Source of the DNA: Rhodospirillaceae bacterium
Lineage (GTDB): Bacteria > Pseudomonadota > Alphaproteobacteria > Kiloniellales > DSM-21159
Length of the DNA: 64,000 nucleotides
Direction: 5' to 3'
Assembly: GCA_006969625.1 (NCBI GenBank)
Contig: CP030885.1
Coordinates: 3,545,430-3,609,429 of the forward strand
Below, piece after piece: positions 1 to 8,798 of this stretch (the first letter of the stretch is position 1; each line of letters opens with the position of its first letter). The position numbers and the translations under genes are program-made. The notes beneath the pieces were generated by a model, which did not search any database, was not told where the DNA came from, and was given only the letters and a program-made list of their open reading frames with translations.

Positions 1-1
1 G

Positions 2-583
2 GGCCTGGTCGCCGCCGCCAGGCTGGCGGTCCTGCAAGAGGCGGCGCTGATCGCGGTTCCGGCCTCCGGCGGCGCGCGCATGCAGGAGGGCATCCTCTCG
101 CTGATGCAGATGCCGCGCAGCACCATCGCCGTCGAGCAGGTCAAGGAAGCCGGCCTGCCCTACATCGTGCTGCTGACCGACCCGACCACGGGCGGGGTCT
201 CCGCCTCCTTCGCCATGCTGGGCGACATCCACATCTCGGAGCCCGGCGCCGTCATCGGCTTCGCCGGCCAGCGGGTGATCGAGGAGACCATCCGCGAGCA
301 ATTGCCCGAGGGTTTCCAGCGCGCCGAGTACCTGCGCGACCACGGCATGGTCGACCTGGTGGTGCCGCGCGGCGAGCTGAACGCGACGCTCGGCCGGCTG
401 CTTTCCCTGCTGACCGTCCCCAGCCTGCCGCGCGCGGCCGAGATCATCCCGCTCGCCCCGCCCGAGGCCGCGGCGGACGGAACCGGGCCCGGCGAGCCCG
501 TCGCCACCGAGGCGGAGTCCGTTACGTCTGGGGGCGAGCTCGAGTCGGCTGAGCGCGAGCCGCAGGAGCCGCGCGGCGGGTGA
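2..583 (+). CDS. accD: acetyl-CoA carboxylase carboxyltransferase subunit beta (C-terminal part)
   Basis: Beta half of the carboxyltransferase of acetyl-CoA carboxylase, which moves the carboxyl group from carboxybiotin to acetyl-CoA to make malonyl-CoA for fatty acid synthesis. The reading frame is open from the window edge, so the start and the N-terminal zinc finger lie outside. Visible crotonase-fold motifs are SGGARMQEG, the [12 protein letters not shown] stretch and [12 protein letters not shown], all typical of AccD. The last 45 or so residues form an acidic, low-complexity tail. Its stop overlaps the folC start by 4 bases (GTGA), so the two genes are translationally coupled; accD-folC is a common alphaproteobacterial order. 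Identity is secure. Confidence 0.96.
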   Translation, partial: GLVAAARLAVLQEAALIAVPASGGARMQEGILSLMQMPRSTIAVEQVKEAGLPYIVLLTDPTTGGVSASFAMLGDIHISEPGAVIGFAGQRVIEETIREQLPEGFQRAEYLRDHGMVDLVVPRGELNATLGRLLSLLTVPSLPRAAEIIPLAPPEAAADGTGPGEPVATEAESVTSGGELESAEREPQEPRGG

Positions 584-1890
584 GCCCGACGTCCCTGGAG
601 GCCGCCGATCCGCGGGGCAGCGATGCCGTCCTGGCGCGGCTGATGCGCTTGCACCCCAAGGTGATCGACCTGTCGCTCGGCCGGGTCGAGCGGCTGCTCG
701 CCGCCCTCGGCCACCCGGAAGAGCGCCTGCCGCCGGTCGTCCACGTCGCCGGCACCAACGGCAAGGGCTCGGTCGTCGCCCTGCTCCGCGCCATCCTGGA
801 GGCCGCGGGCCTCGGAGTGCACGTCTACACCTCGCCGCATCTGGTGCGCTTCCACGAACGCATCCGCCTGGCCGGCACGCTGATCGCGGAGCCGGTCCTG
901 CTCGACCTCCTGGAGGAGTGCGAGCGGGCCAACGGCGACGACCCGATCACCTTCTTCGAGATCACCACGGCCGCCGCCTTCCTCGCCTTCGCGCGCACGC
1001 CGGCCGACGTGCTGCTGCTGGAGGTCGGTCTCGGCGGCCGGCTGGACGCCACCAACGTGGTCGCCCGGCCGGCGCTCACCGCGATCACGCCGGTCTCGAT
1101 GGACCACATGCAGTTCCTCGGCGACAGCCTGGAGAAGATCGCCTTCGAGAAGGCCGGCATCCTCAAGCCCGGCGTGACCGCCGTCGTCGGCCGGCAGGAC
1201 CCGCGCGCCGCCGGCGTCATCGCCGCGCGTGCCCGCGACGTGGGCGCCCCGCTGCTGGGCCTGGGCGAGGCCTGGGACGCGATGCCGACCGACGCGGGCC
1301 TGCGCCTGCGCGACGGGGACGAGACGCTCGAGCTGCCGCGGCCAAGCCTGCTCGGCGCCCACCAGCTCGACAACGCCGGCCAGGCGGCAATGCTGGCCCG
1401 ACGGCTGCCCGGCCACGCGATTTCCGCCGAGGCCGTCGCCGCCGGTCTGACCCGGGCCGTCTGGCCGGCCCGGCTGCAGCGCCTGACCCGCGGGCCGCTG
1501 GCGGAGATGCTGGGGCCGGACTGGTCGCTCTGGCTCGACGGCGGCCACAACGCCCAGGCCGGCGCCATCCTGGCAAGTGAGCTGGCCGGCTGGGCCGAGC
1601 CGCTGGACCTCGTCTACGGCATGCTGAACACCAAGGCGGCGGCCGACTTCCTGCGCCCCCTGGCCTGGCGGGTGCGCCGCCTGCGCGCCGTCGCCATCCC
1701 CGGCGAGGCCAACTCCCTGTCCGCCGCCGAGGCCGCCGCCCACGCCGAGTCCTGTGGCATCGCCGCCGAGCCGGCCGAAAGCGTCGCCGCCGCCGTCGCC
1801 GCGCTGCGCGACGCCGCCGAGACGCCCGGCCGCCTGCTGATCTGCGGCTCGCTCTACCTCGCCGGGCGGGTGCTGGCCGAGAACGGTTGA
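580..1890 (+). CDS. folC: bifunctional folylpolyglutamate synthase / dihydrofolate synthase
   Basis: ATP-dependent ligase that adds L-glutamate to dihydropteroate and then to reduced folates, in the cytoplasm. The 436-residue length is normal for FolC. The Mur-ligase-type P-loop [10 protein letters not shown] sits at about residues 55-64, followed by the [12 protein letters not shown] segment and, near residue 315, the LDGGHN motif that opens the C-terminal ligase domain. The start is GTG, which overlaps the accD stop (GTGA). No other in-frame start gives a better N-terminus. It is the last gene of its operon: the next 190 bases on this strand hold no gene that I can support. Confidence 0.95.
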   Translation: MSPTSLEAADPRGSDAVLARLMRLHPKVIDLSLGRVERLLAALGHPEERLPPVVHVAGTNGKGSVVALLRAILEAAGLGVHVYTSPHLVRFHERIRLAGTLIAEPVLLDLLEECERANGDDPITFFEITTAAAFLAFARTPADVLLLEVGLGGRLDATNVVARPALTAITPVSMDHMQFLGDSLEKIAFEKAGILKPGVTAVVGRQDPRAAGVIAARARDVGAPLLGLGEAWDAMPTDAGLRLRDGDETLELPRPSLLGAHQLDNAGQAAMLARRLPGHAISAEAVAAGLTRAVWPARLQRLTRGPLAEMLGPDWSLWLDGGHNAQAGAILASELAGWAEPLDLVYGMLNTKAAADFLRPLAWRVRRLRAVAIPGEANSLSAAEAAAHAESCGIAAEPAESVAAAVAALRDAAETPGRLLICGSLYLAGRVLAENG

Positions 1891-2080
1891 TCCGCCTGCG
1901 CTGTCTCTGTCCGCCGCGCCTCGACAGTGCTGCCCGGCGACCGAGGCGCTGCCCCCGGCAAGCCCTTCATGCGCTCGGCCGTGCCTCTGAAACTCAGCCG
2001 CAGCCCGAACCATTGCAGGTGAAACGCCAATCGCCAGCGCCAGCGAAATCGCGATTCCAGGCTTTCTCTGCGTGTTCCCC

Positions 2081-2533
2081 TCATTCCCCTCTCCGAGCTT
2101 GGAGAGCGGCGATCGGTGTCCAAAGCGCTTCGCCCGGCAAGCGCGCCTGCCAATAGCGCCACCCGTCCAAGTGTGTCTTGCGGCCTCTGCGGGTTCGCGC
2201 GATCAGGCTGGCTGCGCCGGATGGACTGCGGGCGACGCCCTCCTCCAGCACCCAGACCCCGTCGCGAATTTCCGCGTGGTGCTCGGCGCCGTTGTAGCTC
2301 ATGCGCAATTGCGTGCCGTGCGGCAGGCGCACCCCCTTCCAGACCCAAGGGCGTCCAGCAGCCGCATCCACGGCCGGGCCTTCGACGCCGAGCCCGTCAT
2401 TTGCCCCGATATCGAGCAGCCGCATCAGGATGTCGTCGTGGGTTTCCTCGAAGCTCCGGCGCTGGGCTTCGATGGCTTTGTGGACCGGCAGGCCGATCTC
2501 GATGGTCAGGCGTTCTGGCATTTTCGGACTCAT
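2081..2533 (-). CDS. RAMA/DUF2924-like small DNA-associated protein (hypothetical)
   Basis: Protein of 150 residues whose function I cannot assign. The N-terminal half, with the PERLTIEIGLPVHKAIEAQR segment, looks like a short strand-helix-helix region as in ribbon-helix-helix proteins. The C-terminal half (GTQLRMSYNG, IRDGVWVLEEG, SPSGAAS, DGWRYW) has the pattern of RAMA/DUF2924 domains, which often accompany DNA-modification enzymes. No methylase or nuclease is adjacent. I start it at the ATG at 2533, because an AAGGTG ribosome site lies 12 bases upstream and a strong promoter precedes it; upstream in-frame codons overlap that promoter. Domain assignment is from pattern recognition only. 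Confidence 0.6.
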   Translation of the reverse strand: MSPKMPERLTIEIGLPVHKAIEAQRRSFEETHDDILMRLLDIGANDGLGVEGPAVDAAAGRPWVWKGVRLPHGTQLRMSYNGAEHHAEIRDGVWVLEEGVARSPSGAASLIARTRRGRKTHLDGWRYWQARLPGEALWTPIAALQARRGE

Positions 2534-2561
2534 TTTAGCGATAATCACCTTTCTAACCAGA

Positions 2562-2590
2562 AAAATACTTAAAACGCTGAATTCAGTCAA
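2562..2590 (-). promoter_or_regulatory. sigma70-type promoter for the RAMA-like gene
   Basis: Reading the minus strand, TTGACT (2590-2585) is followed after exactly 17 bases by TATTTT (2567-2562). The stretch is AT-rich against a very GC-rich background. A transcript would start near 2555, leaving about a 20-base leader before the ATG at 2533 with its AAGGTG site. Confidence 0.65.
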
Positions 2591-2645
2591 GCAATCTTGG
2601 CCGCCCGAGCCGAGGGGCGCACGCCGGACTGCTGCTGACGGCGCG

Positions 2646-3011
2646 TCAGCGCGGCAGCGGGGTGCCCACCCGGAACAGGTTGCCGTGCGGGTCCCACAGG
2701 GGGAACTCGCGCATGCCCCAGGGCTGGTCGGCCAGCGCGCCGATGCGCGCCGGCGCCTCGATCAGCGGGCGCCAGGCGGCGTCGTAGGCCTCGACGTCGC
2801 CGACCTGCAGGTAGGCGCCCGAGGCCTCGCAGATCGCCCGGTCGTCGCACGGCCAGAAGTGCAGCTCGAGCGTGCCATGCACGACGATCAGATAGCTCTC
2901 CCAGCGGCCCAGCGTCTTGAAGCCCAAGCGGTTGTACCAAGCCTCGGTCTCGTCGAAGTCGAGCGACGGCAGCACGGGACAGGCGTAATCGGAACGGTCG
3001 CTGGCGGGCAT
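2646..3011 (-). CDS. VOC-family protein (bleomycin-resistance / glyoxalase fold)
   Basis: A 121-residue single-domain vicinal-oxygen-chelate protein. The order of motifs fits bleomycin-resistance-like members: VLPSLDFDETEAWYNRLGF at the start, LELHFWPC in the middle strand and FPLWDPHGNLFRVG at the end, with a candidate metal-ligand Glu/His pair in the ELHF strand. Such proteins either sequester drugs or act as small metal-dependent lyases or dioxygenases; the substrate cannot be told. The ATG at 3011 is preceded by GGGAGG at good spacing, so upstream codons are excluded. It is divergent from polA, 95 bases away. Confidence 0.75.
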   Translation of the reverse strand: MPASDRSDYACPVLPSLDFDETEAWYNRLGFKTLGRWESYLIVVHGTLELHFWPCDDRAICEASGAYLQVGDVEAYDAAWRPLIEAPARIGALADQPWGMREFPLWDPHGNLFRVGTPLPR

Positions 3012-3106
3012 AGTCAGGCCTCCCTGCACACGTCCGCCCAGTATAGCCGGAAAAGCCGCGGCCGGCTGCCTCGACAGCGCCGCGATCCGGGGGCATCTTG
3101 CCTGCC

Positions 3107-6004
3107 ATGACCGACGCCCCCGCCACGCCCGCCGAGACCGAGGCCTCCCCCGCCAGCCAGGGCGGCGCACTGCCCTACAAGCACCTCTATTTGGTCGACG
3201 GCTCCGGCTACATCTTCCGCGCCTTCTTCGCCATCCCGCCGCGCTTCACCAGCCACGGCATGCACACGAACGCCGTCTTCGGCTTCACCAACATGCTGAT
3301 CAAGCTGCTGCGCGACACCGACGCCGACGGGCTGGCGGTGATCTTCGACCACTCCAGCGAGTCCTTCCGCAACGAGATCTATCCCGACTACAAGGCCAAC
3401 CGCGACGAACCGCCGGAGGAGCTGCGCCCGCAGTTCGGCGCCATCCGCGAGGCGACGCGCGCCTTCGGCCTGCCGTGCCTGGAGCAGGAGGGCTTCGAGG
3501 CCGACGACCTGATCGCGACCTACGCGGTCGAGGCCGCCAGGCAGGGCATCCGCGTCACCATCGTCTCCAGCGACAAGGACCTGATGCAGCTCGTCGGCGA
3601 CGGCATCGACATGCTGGACCCGATCAAGGACCGCCCGATCGGCCCCGACGAGGTGCGCGAGAAGTTCGGCGTCGCGCCCGAGAAGGTGGTCGACGTCCAG
3701 GCGCTGGCCGGCGATTCGACCGACAACGTGCCCGGCGTGCCCGGCATCGGGGTGAAGACGGCGGCGCAACTGATCGAAGAGTACGGCAGCCTGGAAGCGC
3801 TGCTGGAGCGCGCCGGGGAGGTCAAGCAGCCCAAGCGGCGCGAGAAGCTGATCGAGAACGCCGAGCTGGCGCGCATCTCCAAGAGGCTGGTGACGCTCGA
3901 CCAGACGGTTCCGGTGCTGGAGGGGTTAGCGGGCTTCGGCCTGAAGGAGCCGGACCCGGACGCGGTCCGCGAGTTCCTGGAGCGCTACGAGTTCCGCAGC
4001 ATTCTCAACCGCCTGGCCGACAAGCTGGGGCCGGACTCCGGCGAGGGCGTGGTCCCCGACGAGAAGGAGGTCGGGGCGCCGAAACCCTCTGGCAAGGCGG
4101 CCGAGCCGGCGGCCGCGGCCCCCGCCGCCGAGGCGCCCGACCTGGGCCAGGCGCGCTACGCCACGGTGACGACGCCGGAGGCGCTGGACGCCTGGATCGC
4201 CCGCGCGCACGAGACCGGCCTGGTAGCGGTCGATACCGAGACCGACGGGCTGGACAGCCTGAACTGCCGGCTGGTCGGCGTCTCCCTGGCGGTGGCGCCG
4301 GGCGAGGCCTGCTACATTCCGCTGGCCCATGTGGCGCCGGACGCCGGCGACGGCGAAGGGCTGGACTTCGGCAGCGGCGCGGCACCGGAGCAGGTGCCGC
4401 TGGAGGCGGCGCTGGAGCGGCTGCGCCCCTTGCTGGTCGACCCGACGGTGCTGAAGATCGCCCACAACCTGAAGTACGACCTGGAGGTGCTGCGCCGCTA
4501 CGGCTGCGAGGTGACGCCCTTCGACGACACCATGCTGCTGTCCTACGTGCTGGAGGGCGGGCTGCACGGCCACGGCATGGACGAGCTGTCCAAGCTGCAC
4601 CTCGGCCACGCGCCGATCCCCTTCAAGCAGGTCTGCGGCTCCGGCAAGGCGATGATCACCTTCGACCGCGTGCCGCTGGAGGCGGCCACCGCCTATGCCG
4701 CCGAGGACGCCGACGTCACCTTCCGCCTGCACGCGCTGTTCAGGCCGCAGCTTCCGGCCGAGCGGGTGACGGCCGTCTACGAAACCCTGGAGCGCCCGCT
4801 GCTGCCGGTGCTGGCGGACATGGAGGCGCTCGGCATCAAGGTCGACCCCGGCCGGCTCAAGCGCCTGTCCAACGACTTCGCCCAGCGCATGGCCGAGCTG
4901 GAGGGCGAGATCCACACGCTCGCCGGCCGCGCGTTCAACATCGGCAGCCCCAAGCAGCTCGGCGAGATCCTGTTCGACGAGATGGGCCTGGGCGGCGGCA
5001 AGAAGGGCAAGACCGGCGCCTACGCCACCGGCGCCGACATCCTGGAGGGCCTGGCCGCGCAAGGGCACGAACTTCCCGCGAGGGTGCTCGACTGGCGGCA
5101 GGTCTCCAAGCTGAAGTCGACCTACACCGACGCGCTGCAGGCGCAGATCGACCCCAAGACCGGGCGCGTCCACACCTCCTTCGGCCAGGCGATCGCCTCG
5201 ACCGGGCGCCTGTCCTCGACCGAGCCCAACCTGCAGAACATCCCGGTGCGCACGGAGGAGGGGCGCAAGATCCGCCACGCCTTCGTCGCCGAGGCGGGCT
5301 GCAAGCTGCTGAGCGTCGACTACTCGCAGATCGAGCTGCGCCTGACCGCGCACATCGCCGGGGTCGACGCCCTGCGCGCGGCCTTCGCCGAGGGCCAGGA
5401 CATCCACGCCACCACCGCAAGCCAGGTCTTCGGCGTGCCGCTCGACCAGATGGACCCGGCCACCCGCCGGCGCGCCAAGGCCATCAACTTCGGCATCATC
5501 TACGGCATCAGCCCCTTCGGCCTGGCGCAGAACCTGGGCATCGAGCAGAGCGAGGCGAAGGCCTACATCGAGGCCTACTTCCAGCGCTTCCCGGAGATCC
5601 GCGCCTACATGGAGCGCACCAAGGCCGAGGCGAAGGAAAAGGGCTCGGTTCGCACGCTCTTCGGCCGGCGCATCCACCTGCCGACCATCCGCGACAAGAA
5701 CCCGGCGCGCCGCAGCTTCGGCGAGCGGGCGGCGATCAACGCACCGATCCAGGGCACCGCCGCCGACATCATCAAGCGCGCGATGATCCGCGTGCCGCCC
5801 GCGCTGGAGGCCGCCGGGCTGCAGACGAAGATGCTGCTGCAGGTGCACGACGAGCTGCTGTTCGAGGTGCCCGAGGCCGAGGTCGAGGCGGCCAGCGCCC
5901 TGGTCAAGCAGGTCATGGAAGCCGCCTGCGACCCGGTGCTGGAGCTGACCGTGCCCCTGGTCGCCGACACCGGCGTCGGCGACACCTGGGACGCGGCGCA
6001 TTGA
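3107..6004 (+). CDS. polA: DNA polymerase I
   Basis: Repair and Okazaki-fragment-processing polymerase of about 965 residues with all three domains. The N-terminal 5'-3' exonuclease/FEN domain spans roughly residues 25-310 (VDGSGYIFRAFF, EADDLIATYA, GDSTDNVPGVPGIG). The 3'-5' proofreading exonuclease begins near residue 374 with an intact DTETDGLD motif, so proofreading is probably active. The family-A polymerase domain carries motif A DYSQIELR near residue 738, the O-helix RRRAKAINFGIIYG, and motif C VHDELLFE near residue 914. I prefer the ATG at 3107; a TTG nine bases upstream (3098) is an alternative in the same frame. The downstream isomerase-like gene overlaps the stop. Confidence 0.97.
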   Translation: MTDAPATPAETEASPASQGGALPYKHLYLVDGSGYIFRAFFAIPPRFTSHGMHTNAVFGFTNMLIKLLRDTDADGLAVIFDHSSESFRNEIYPDYKANRDEPPEELRPQFGAIREATRAFGLPCLEQEGFEADDLIATYAVEAARQGIRVTIVSSDKDLMQLVGDGIDMLDPIKDRPIGPDEVREKFGVAPEKVVDVQALAGDSTDNVPGVPGIGVKTAAQLIEEYGSLEALLERAGEVKQPKRREKLIENAELARISKRLVTLDQTVPVLEGLAGFGLKEPDPDAVREFLERYEFRSILNRLADKLGPDSGEGVVPDEKEVGAPKPSGKAAEPAAAAPAAEAPDLGQARYATVTTPEALDAWIARAHETGLVAVDTETDGLDSLNCRLVGVSLAVAPGEACYIPLAHVAPDAGDGEGLDFGSGAAPEQVPLEAALERLRPLLVDPTVLKIAHNLKYDLEVLRRYGCEVTPFDDTMLLSYVLEGGLHGHGMDELSKLHLGHAPIPFKQVCGSGKAMITFDRVPLEAATAYAAEDADVTFRLHALFRPQLPAERVTAVYETLERPLLPVLADMEALGIKVDPGRLKRLSNDFAQRMAELEGEIHTLAGRAFNIGSPKQLGEILFDEMGLGGGKKGKTGAYATGADILEGLAAQGHELPARVLDWRQVSKLKSTYTDALQAQIDPKTGRVHTSFGQAIASTGRLSSTEPNLQNIPVRTEEGRKIRHAFVAEAGCKLLSVDYSQIELRLTAHIAGVDALRAAFAEGQDIHATTASQVFGVPLDQMDPATRRRAKAINFGIIYGISPFGLAQNLGIEQSEAKAYIEAYFQRFPEIRAYMERTKAEAKEKGSVRTLFGRRIHLPTIRDKNPARRSFGERAAINAPIQGTAADIIKRAMIRVPPALEAAGLQTKMLLQVHDELLFEVPEAEVEAASALVKQVMEAACDPVLELTVPLVADTGVGDTWDAAH

Positions 6005-6636
6005 ACGAACTTCTCTACTTCTACTCTGTCCGCGGCTCCTTCGCGTATGTCGGGCACGCCGAGATCGTGCGGCTCGCCCGTGCCTACGGGCGGCAGCTGG
6101 TGCACAAGCCGATGCTGCTTTCGATCGTCGTGCCGGAGACGGGCGGCATCTGGTTCACCGAGCGGCATCCGGCGCGCGTGGCGGACTCGTGGCGCGACTT
6201 TCAGCGCTGGGCGGTGTGGCGCGGCGTACCGGTGGTGGGCGAGGACCCCAGCAACCACTACGGCCCGATGGAGCTGCCGAGCGGCTTGGTTGTGGCGGCG
6301 CAGGACGCGGTCGAGGCTGGGCAGAAGGGCGACCTGGACGCGCTTGCCGGCGAGATCCTGGCGGCGCTCTGGCGCGACGACCGGAATATCGCCGATCCCG
6401 CCGTGCTCGACGAGCTTGCGGCGCGGTGCGGCTTCGATGGGCCCACGCTCCGCGAGGTGGCGCTGAAGGAAGAAACCCAGGCGCGGGTGTTCGCCAACTC
6501 CCACGAAGCGGTCGCGCTCGGCGTCATCGGCTCGCCCGCTTACCTGGTGGATGGCGAGGTGTTTTACGGCCAGGACCGCCTGCACTTCGTGGAGGCGGCG
6601 TTGCGCGACGGCGCCTCGGCGGATCGCTCGGGGTAG
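6001..6636 (+). CDS. 2-hydroxychromene-2-carboxylate isomerase family protein (DsbA/GST-kappa fold)
   Basis: A 211-residue thioredoxin-fold protein. The N-terminus LLYFYSVRGSFAYVGH matches the HCCA isomerase family, which lacks the CxxC of DsbA and uses a Ser for glutathione-linked chemistry. The C-terminal GVIGSPAYLVDGEVFYGQDRL segment is the usual cis-Pro region. In naphthalene degraders the enzyme isomerises 2-hydroxychromene-2-carboxylate, but no aromatic-degradation genes are near, so the substrate here is unknown. The start is a TTG overlapping the polA stop (TTGA), which suggests coupled translation with polA. Confidence 0.8.
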   Translation: MNELLYFYSVRGSFAYVGHAEIVRLARAYGRQLVHKPMLLSIVVPETGGIWFTERHPARVADSWRDFQRWAVWRGVPVVGEDPSNHYGPMELPSGLVVAAQDAVEAGQKGDLDALAGEILAALWRDDRNIADPAVLDELAARCGFDGPTLREVALKEETQARVFANSHEAVALGVIGSPAYLVDGEVFYGQDRLHFVEAALRDGASADRSG

Positions 6637-6731
6637 AGCGACGTCAGATCCGGCTCGTTCAAGCCCAGCCTGGCTCTGCGCCAGCGGCCGGCGCGCCGAT
6701 GCGCGAAATTTCATGTCAAGAGCTTGCAGTT

Positions 6732-6761
6732 TTGTCTGCGAGGCTGCACGTAGTGTATAAT
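6732..6761 (+). promoter_or_regulatory. candidate promoter upstream of the RTX gene
   Basis: The 283-base gap 6637-6919 has no gene. It contains a perfect TATAAT at 6756-6761 preceded, at 18-base spacing, by TTGTCT (6732-6737). The AT-rich patch and its position fit a promoter for the RTX gene, about 150 bases upstream of its start. Confidence 0.5.
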
Positions 6762-6919
6762 GATAGTATAGGCGCTCTTGATCCGAATCACGCTCGCTTA
6801 ACTCGGAAGGGTCTATACTCCGACTTCCGGTAAGTCCGGCGCCAAACCGTTGCCGCGTCGCAGCCGGAGCGACTGGACTCGCTTGCGGGGAGGGCGGCAG
6901 GCCGCCGCGGTTCGACACT

Positions 6920-8611
6920 TTGGCCAACTACACGGGCGACAACTCGGACAACACCTGGACCGGCACCGGCGGCAAGGATACCGCCGAGGGGCGCGGCGGC
7001 GACGACGTGCTGACCGGGCTGGGCGGCAACGACGTCCTGACCGGCGATGACGGCTACTACACCGGCCTGGACGGGGACGACACGCTCTACGGCGGCAACG
7101 GCCGCGACACCCTGAGCGGCGGGGGCGGGCGCGACGCGCTTTACGGCGGCGACGGCCGCGACCTGATCTATGGCGACCTCTCGTGGCAGAACGGCAGCTT
7201 TGGCAGCCTGCCGGCCGACTTCTTCGACGACACCATCGGCGCCGGCGGCGGCAACGACACGGTCTACGGCGGCCAGGGCAGCGATACGATCACCGCCCTG
7301 TCCGGCCGCAACCTGATCTACGGCGACCTCGCCTATGGCGCCAGCGACGACGGCGACGATACCATCACGACCGGCAGCGATCGCGACACGGTTTTCGGCG
7401 GCGGCGGCGACGACGTCATCGACGACGCCGGCAGCGCGAGCGGCAAGCAGACCTTCGAGGGCGGTCTCGGCGACGACGTGATCTCGATCGACGGCGGCGA
7501 CAACCTGGTCTATGCCGACCGCGACTACGGCAGCACCTCCGACGGCGACGACCAAGTGACCAGCGGCGCCGGGGCGGACACGGTCTACGGCGGCCAGGGG
7601 TCGGACACCCTCGACGCCGGCGACGGCGACAACCTGGTCTACGGCGACTTCGGCTACGGCGGTGCGAACGACGGCGCCGACACCATCTTTACCGGCGCCG
7701 GGGCCGACGAGGTGTACGGCGGCGGCGGCGACGACAGCATCTCGACCGGCGGCGGCAGCGACGAGGTCTACGGCGACCTTAATCAGTATGGCGGCGGCGG
7801 CGACGACTCGATCGACGCCGGCGCGGGCGACGACCTGGTCTACGGCGGCGGCGGCAGCGACACGCTGGAGGGCGGTCTCGGCGCCGACGAGGTCTACGGC
7901 AACGACGGCGACGACGTCATCACCTGGGACTCGGCCGACGAGGAGATCCGCGGCAACGCCGGCACCGACACCCTGGTCGGGTGGGACACCGACGACACCA
8001 TTGTCCTCGACGACGCCGCCTTCACCGACGGGAACCAGGCCTGGCAGGCTGACACCGGCGAGTTCGAGGTGATCGACCTGAAGGGCGGCGACGACTTCGT
8101 CATCGGCGACCGCCAGTCGAACGCCGACACCAGCCTGACGGTCTATGGCGGCGACGGCGCCGACGTGATCAGCCTGTGGGGTTCGGGCGACGACGAGATC
8201 CACGGCGACGCCGGCGAGGATTGGCTGTGGGGCGGTACGGGCAACGACCGGCTTTACGGCGGCTCGGGCACCGACTACCTCTACGGGGGCAGCGGCACTG
8301 ACACGCTGATCGGCGGCGGCGGGGCGGACTACTACTACTTCGGCCGGCTCGACGGCACCGACACGATCAGCGACGGCGGTGGCGGCGGCAACACCCTGAT
8401 CCTGCACGAGGGCTTCAACGGCTCGACGACCGGTGCCGCCCCGGACAACGTCACTTTCACGGACAACGGCGGGGGAAGCTGGACCCTGTCGTTCGACAAC
8501 GGCGACGGCGCGATCAGCTTCAGTTCCTCGGAGATCCAGTTCGTCGGTCTCTATGACGGCAGCTCGCTGGTCGCCTACGAGTACGACGGGGTCACCTACA
8601 GCGAGATCTGA
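6920..8611 (+). CDS. RTX / hemolysin-type calcium-binding repeat protein
   Basis: A 563-residue protein made almost entirely of GGxGxDxLx nonapeptide repeats, which bind calcium in a parallel beta-roll outside the cell. There is no Sec signal, as expected for type I secretion with a C-terminal signal; the last 60 residues are repeat-free and end in a hydrophobic/aromatic stretch. No catalytic domain is visible, so it may be a surface or matrix protein rather than a toxin. Between about residues 75 and 310 the nonapeptides are grouped into longer units that begin NLIYGD, NLVYAD, NLVYGD or DEVYGD. The only start codon in frame after the last upstream stop is TTG, with a weak ribosome site. No type I secretion ABC/MFP genes are in the window. 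Confidence 0.85.
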   Translation: MANYTGDNSDNTWTGTGGKDTAEGRGGDDVLTGLGGNDVLTGDDGYYTGLDGDDTLYGGNGRDTLSGGGGRDALYGGDGRDLIYGDLSWQNGSFGSLPADFFDDTIGAGGGNDTVYGGQGSDTITALSGRNLIYGDLAYGASDDGDDTITTGSDRDTVFGGGGDDVIDDAGSASGKQTFEGGLGDDVISIDGGDNLVYADRDYGSTSDGDDQVTSGAGADTVYGGQGSDTLDAGDGDNLVYGDFGYGGANDGADTIFTGAGADEVYGGGGDDSISTGGGSDEVYGDLNQYGGGGDDSIDAGAGDDLVYGGGGSDTLEGGLGADEVYGNDGDDVITWDSADEEIRGNAGTDTLVGWDTDDTIVLDDAAFTDGNQAWQADTGEFEVIDLKGGDDFVIGDRQSNADTSLTVYGGDGADVISLWGSGDDEIHGDAGEDWLWGGTGNDRLYGGSGTDYLYGGSGTDTLIGGGGADYYYFGRLDGTDTISDGGGGGNTLILHEGFNGSTTGAAPDNVTFTDNGGGSWTLSFDNGDGAISFSSSEIQFVGLYDGSSLVAYEYDGVTYSEI

Positions 8612-8642
8612 CGGCACCGAGCCGGTCCGGGCGCGTCTGCAC

Positions 8643-8777
8643 GTGCCGGATCTCAGCGTTGCAGACCTCGCCGGCGAGGCGCTGGCGATCTACGCCGGCG
8701 GGCAGTACGCCGACAGCCAGCCGCAGTTCCGCGACACCCCGATGCAGCTTGCCTGCGGCTTCGTGCCGGCGCGGTAG
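8643..8777 (+). pseudogene. possible gene remnant or small ORF downstream of the RTX gene
   Basis: A short reading of 44 residues from a GTG, with strong third-position GC bias and balanced composition (LAGEALAIYAGGQYADSQ, FRDTPMQLACGFVPAR). It reads like the tail of a real protein rather than noise, but I recognise no family. It lies between the RTX stop and the 3' end of murI on the opposite strand. It may be a degraded gene end. Confidence 0.25.
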
Positions 8778-8798
8778 CCGCGTTGCCGGCCGTTGGCT

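Noticed and set aside
160..2013. A 617-residue open frame on the minus strand across accD and folC
   Set aside because: Composition is Arg/Gly/Gln-rich with no motif, and both genes on the plus strand are unmistakable. It is a by-product of very high GC.
6724..6761. TTGCAG as the -35 partner of TATAAT
   Set aside because: Spacing is 26 bases. TTGTCT at 18 bases is a better, though still weak, choice.
6788..8617. A 609-residue antisense frame through the RTX gene (VVAAAAVD-type repeats)
   Set aside because: It is the mirror of the GGxGxD repeats; the periodic DNA keeps all frames open. No independent signal.
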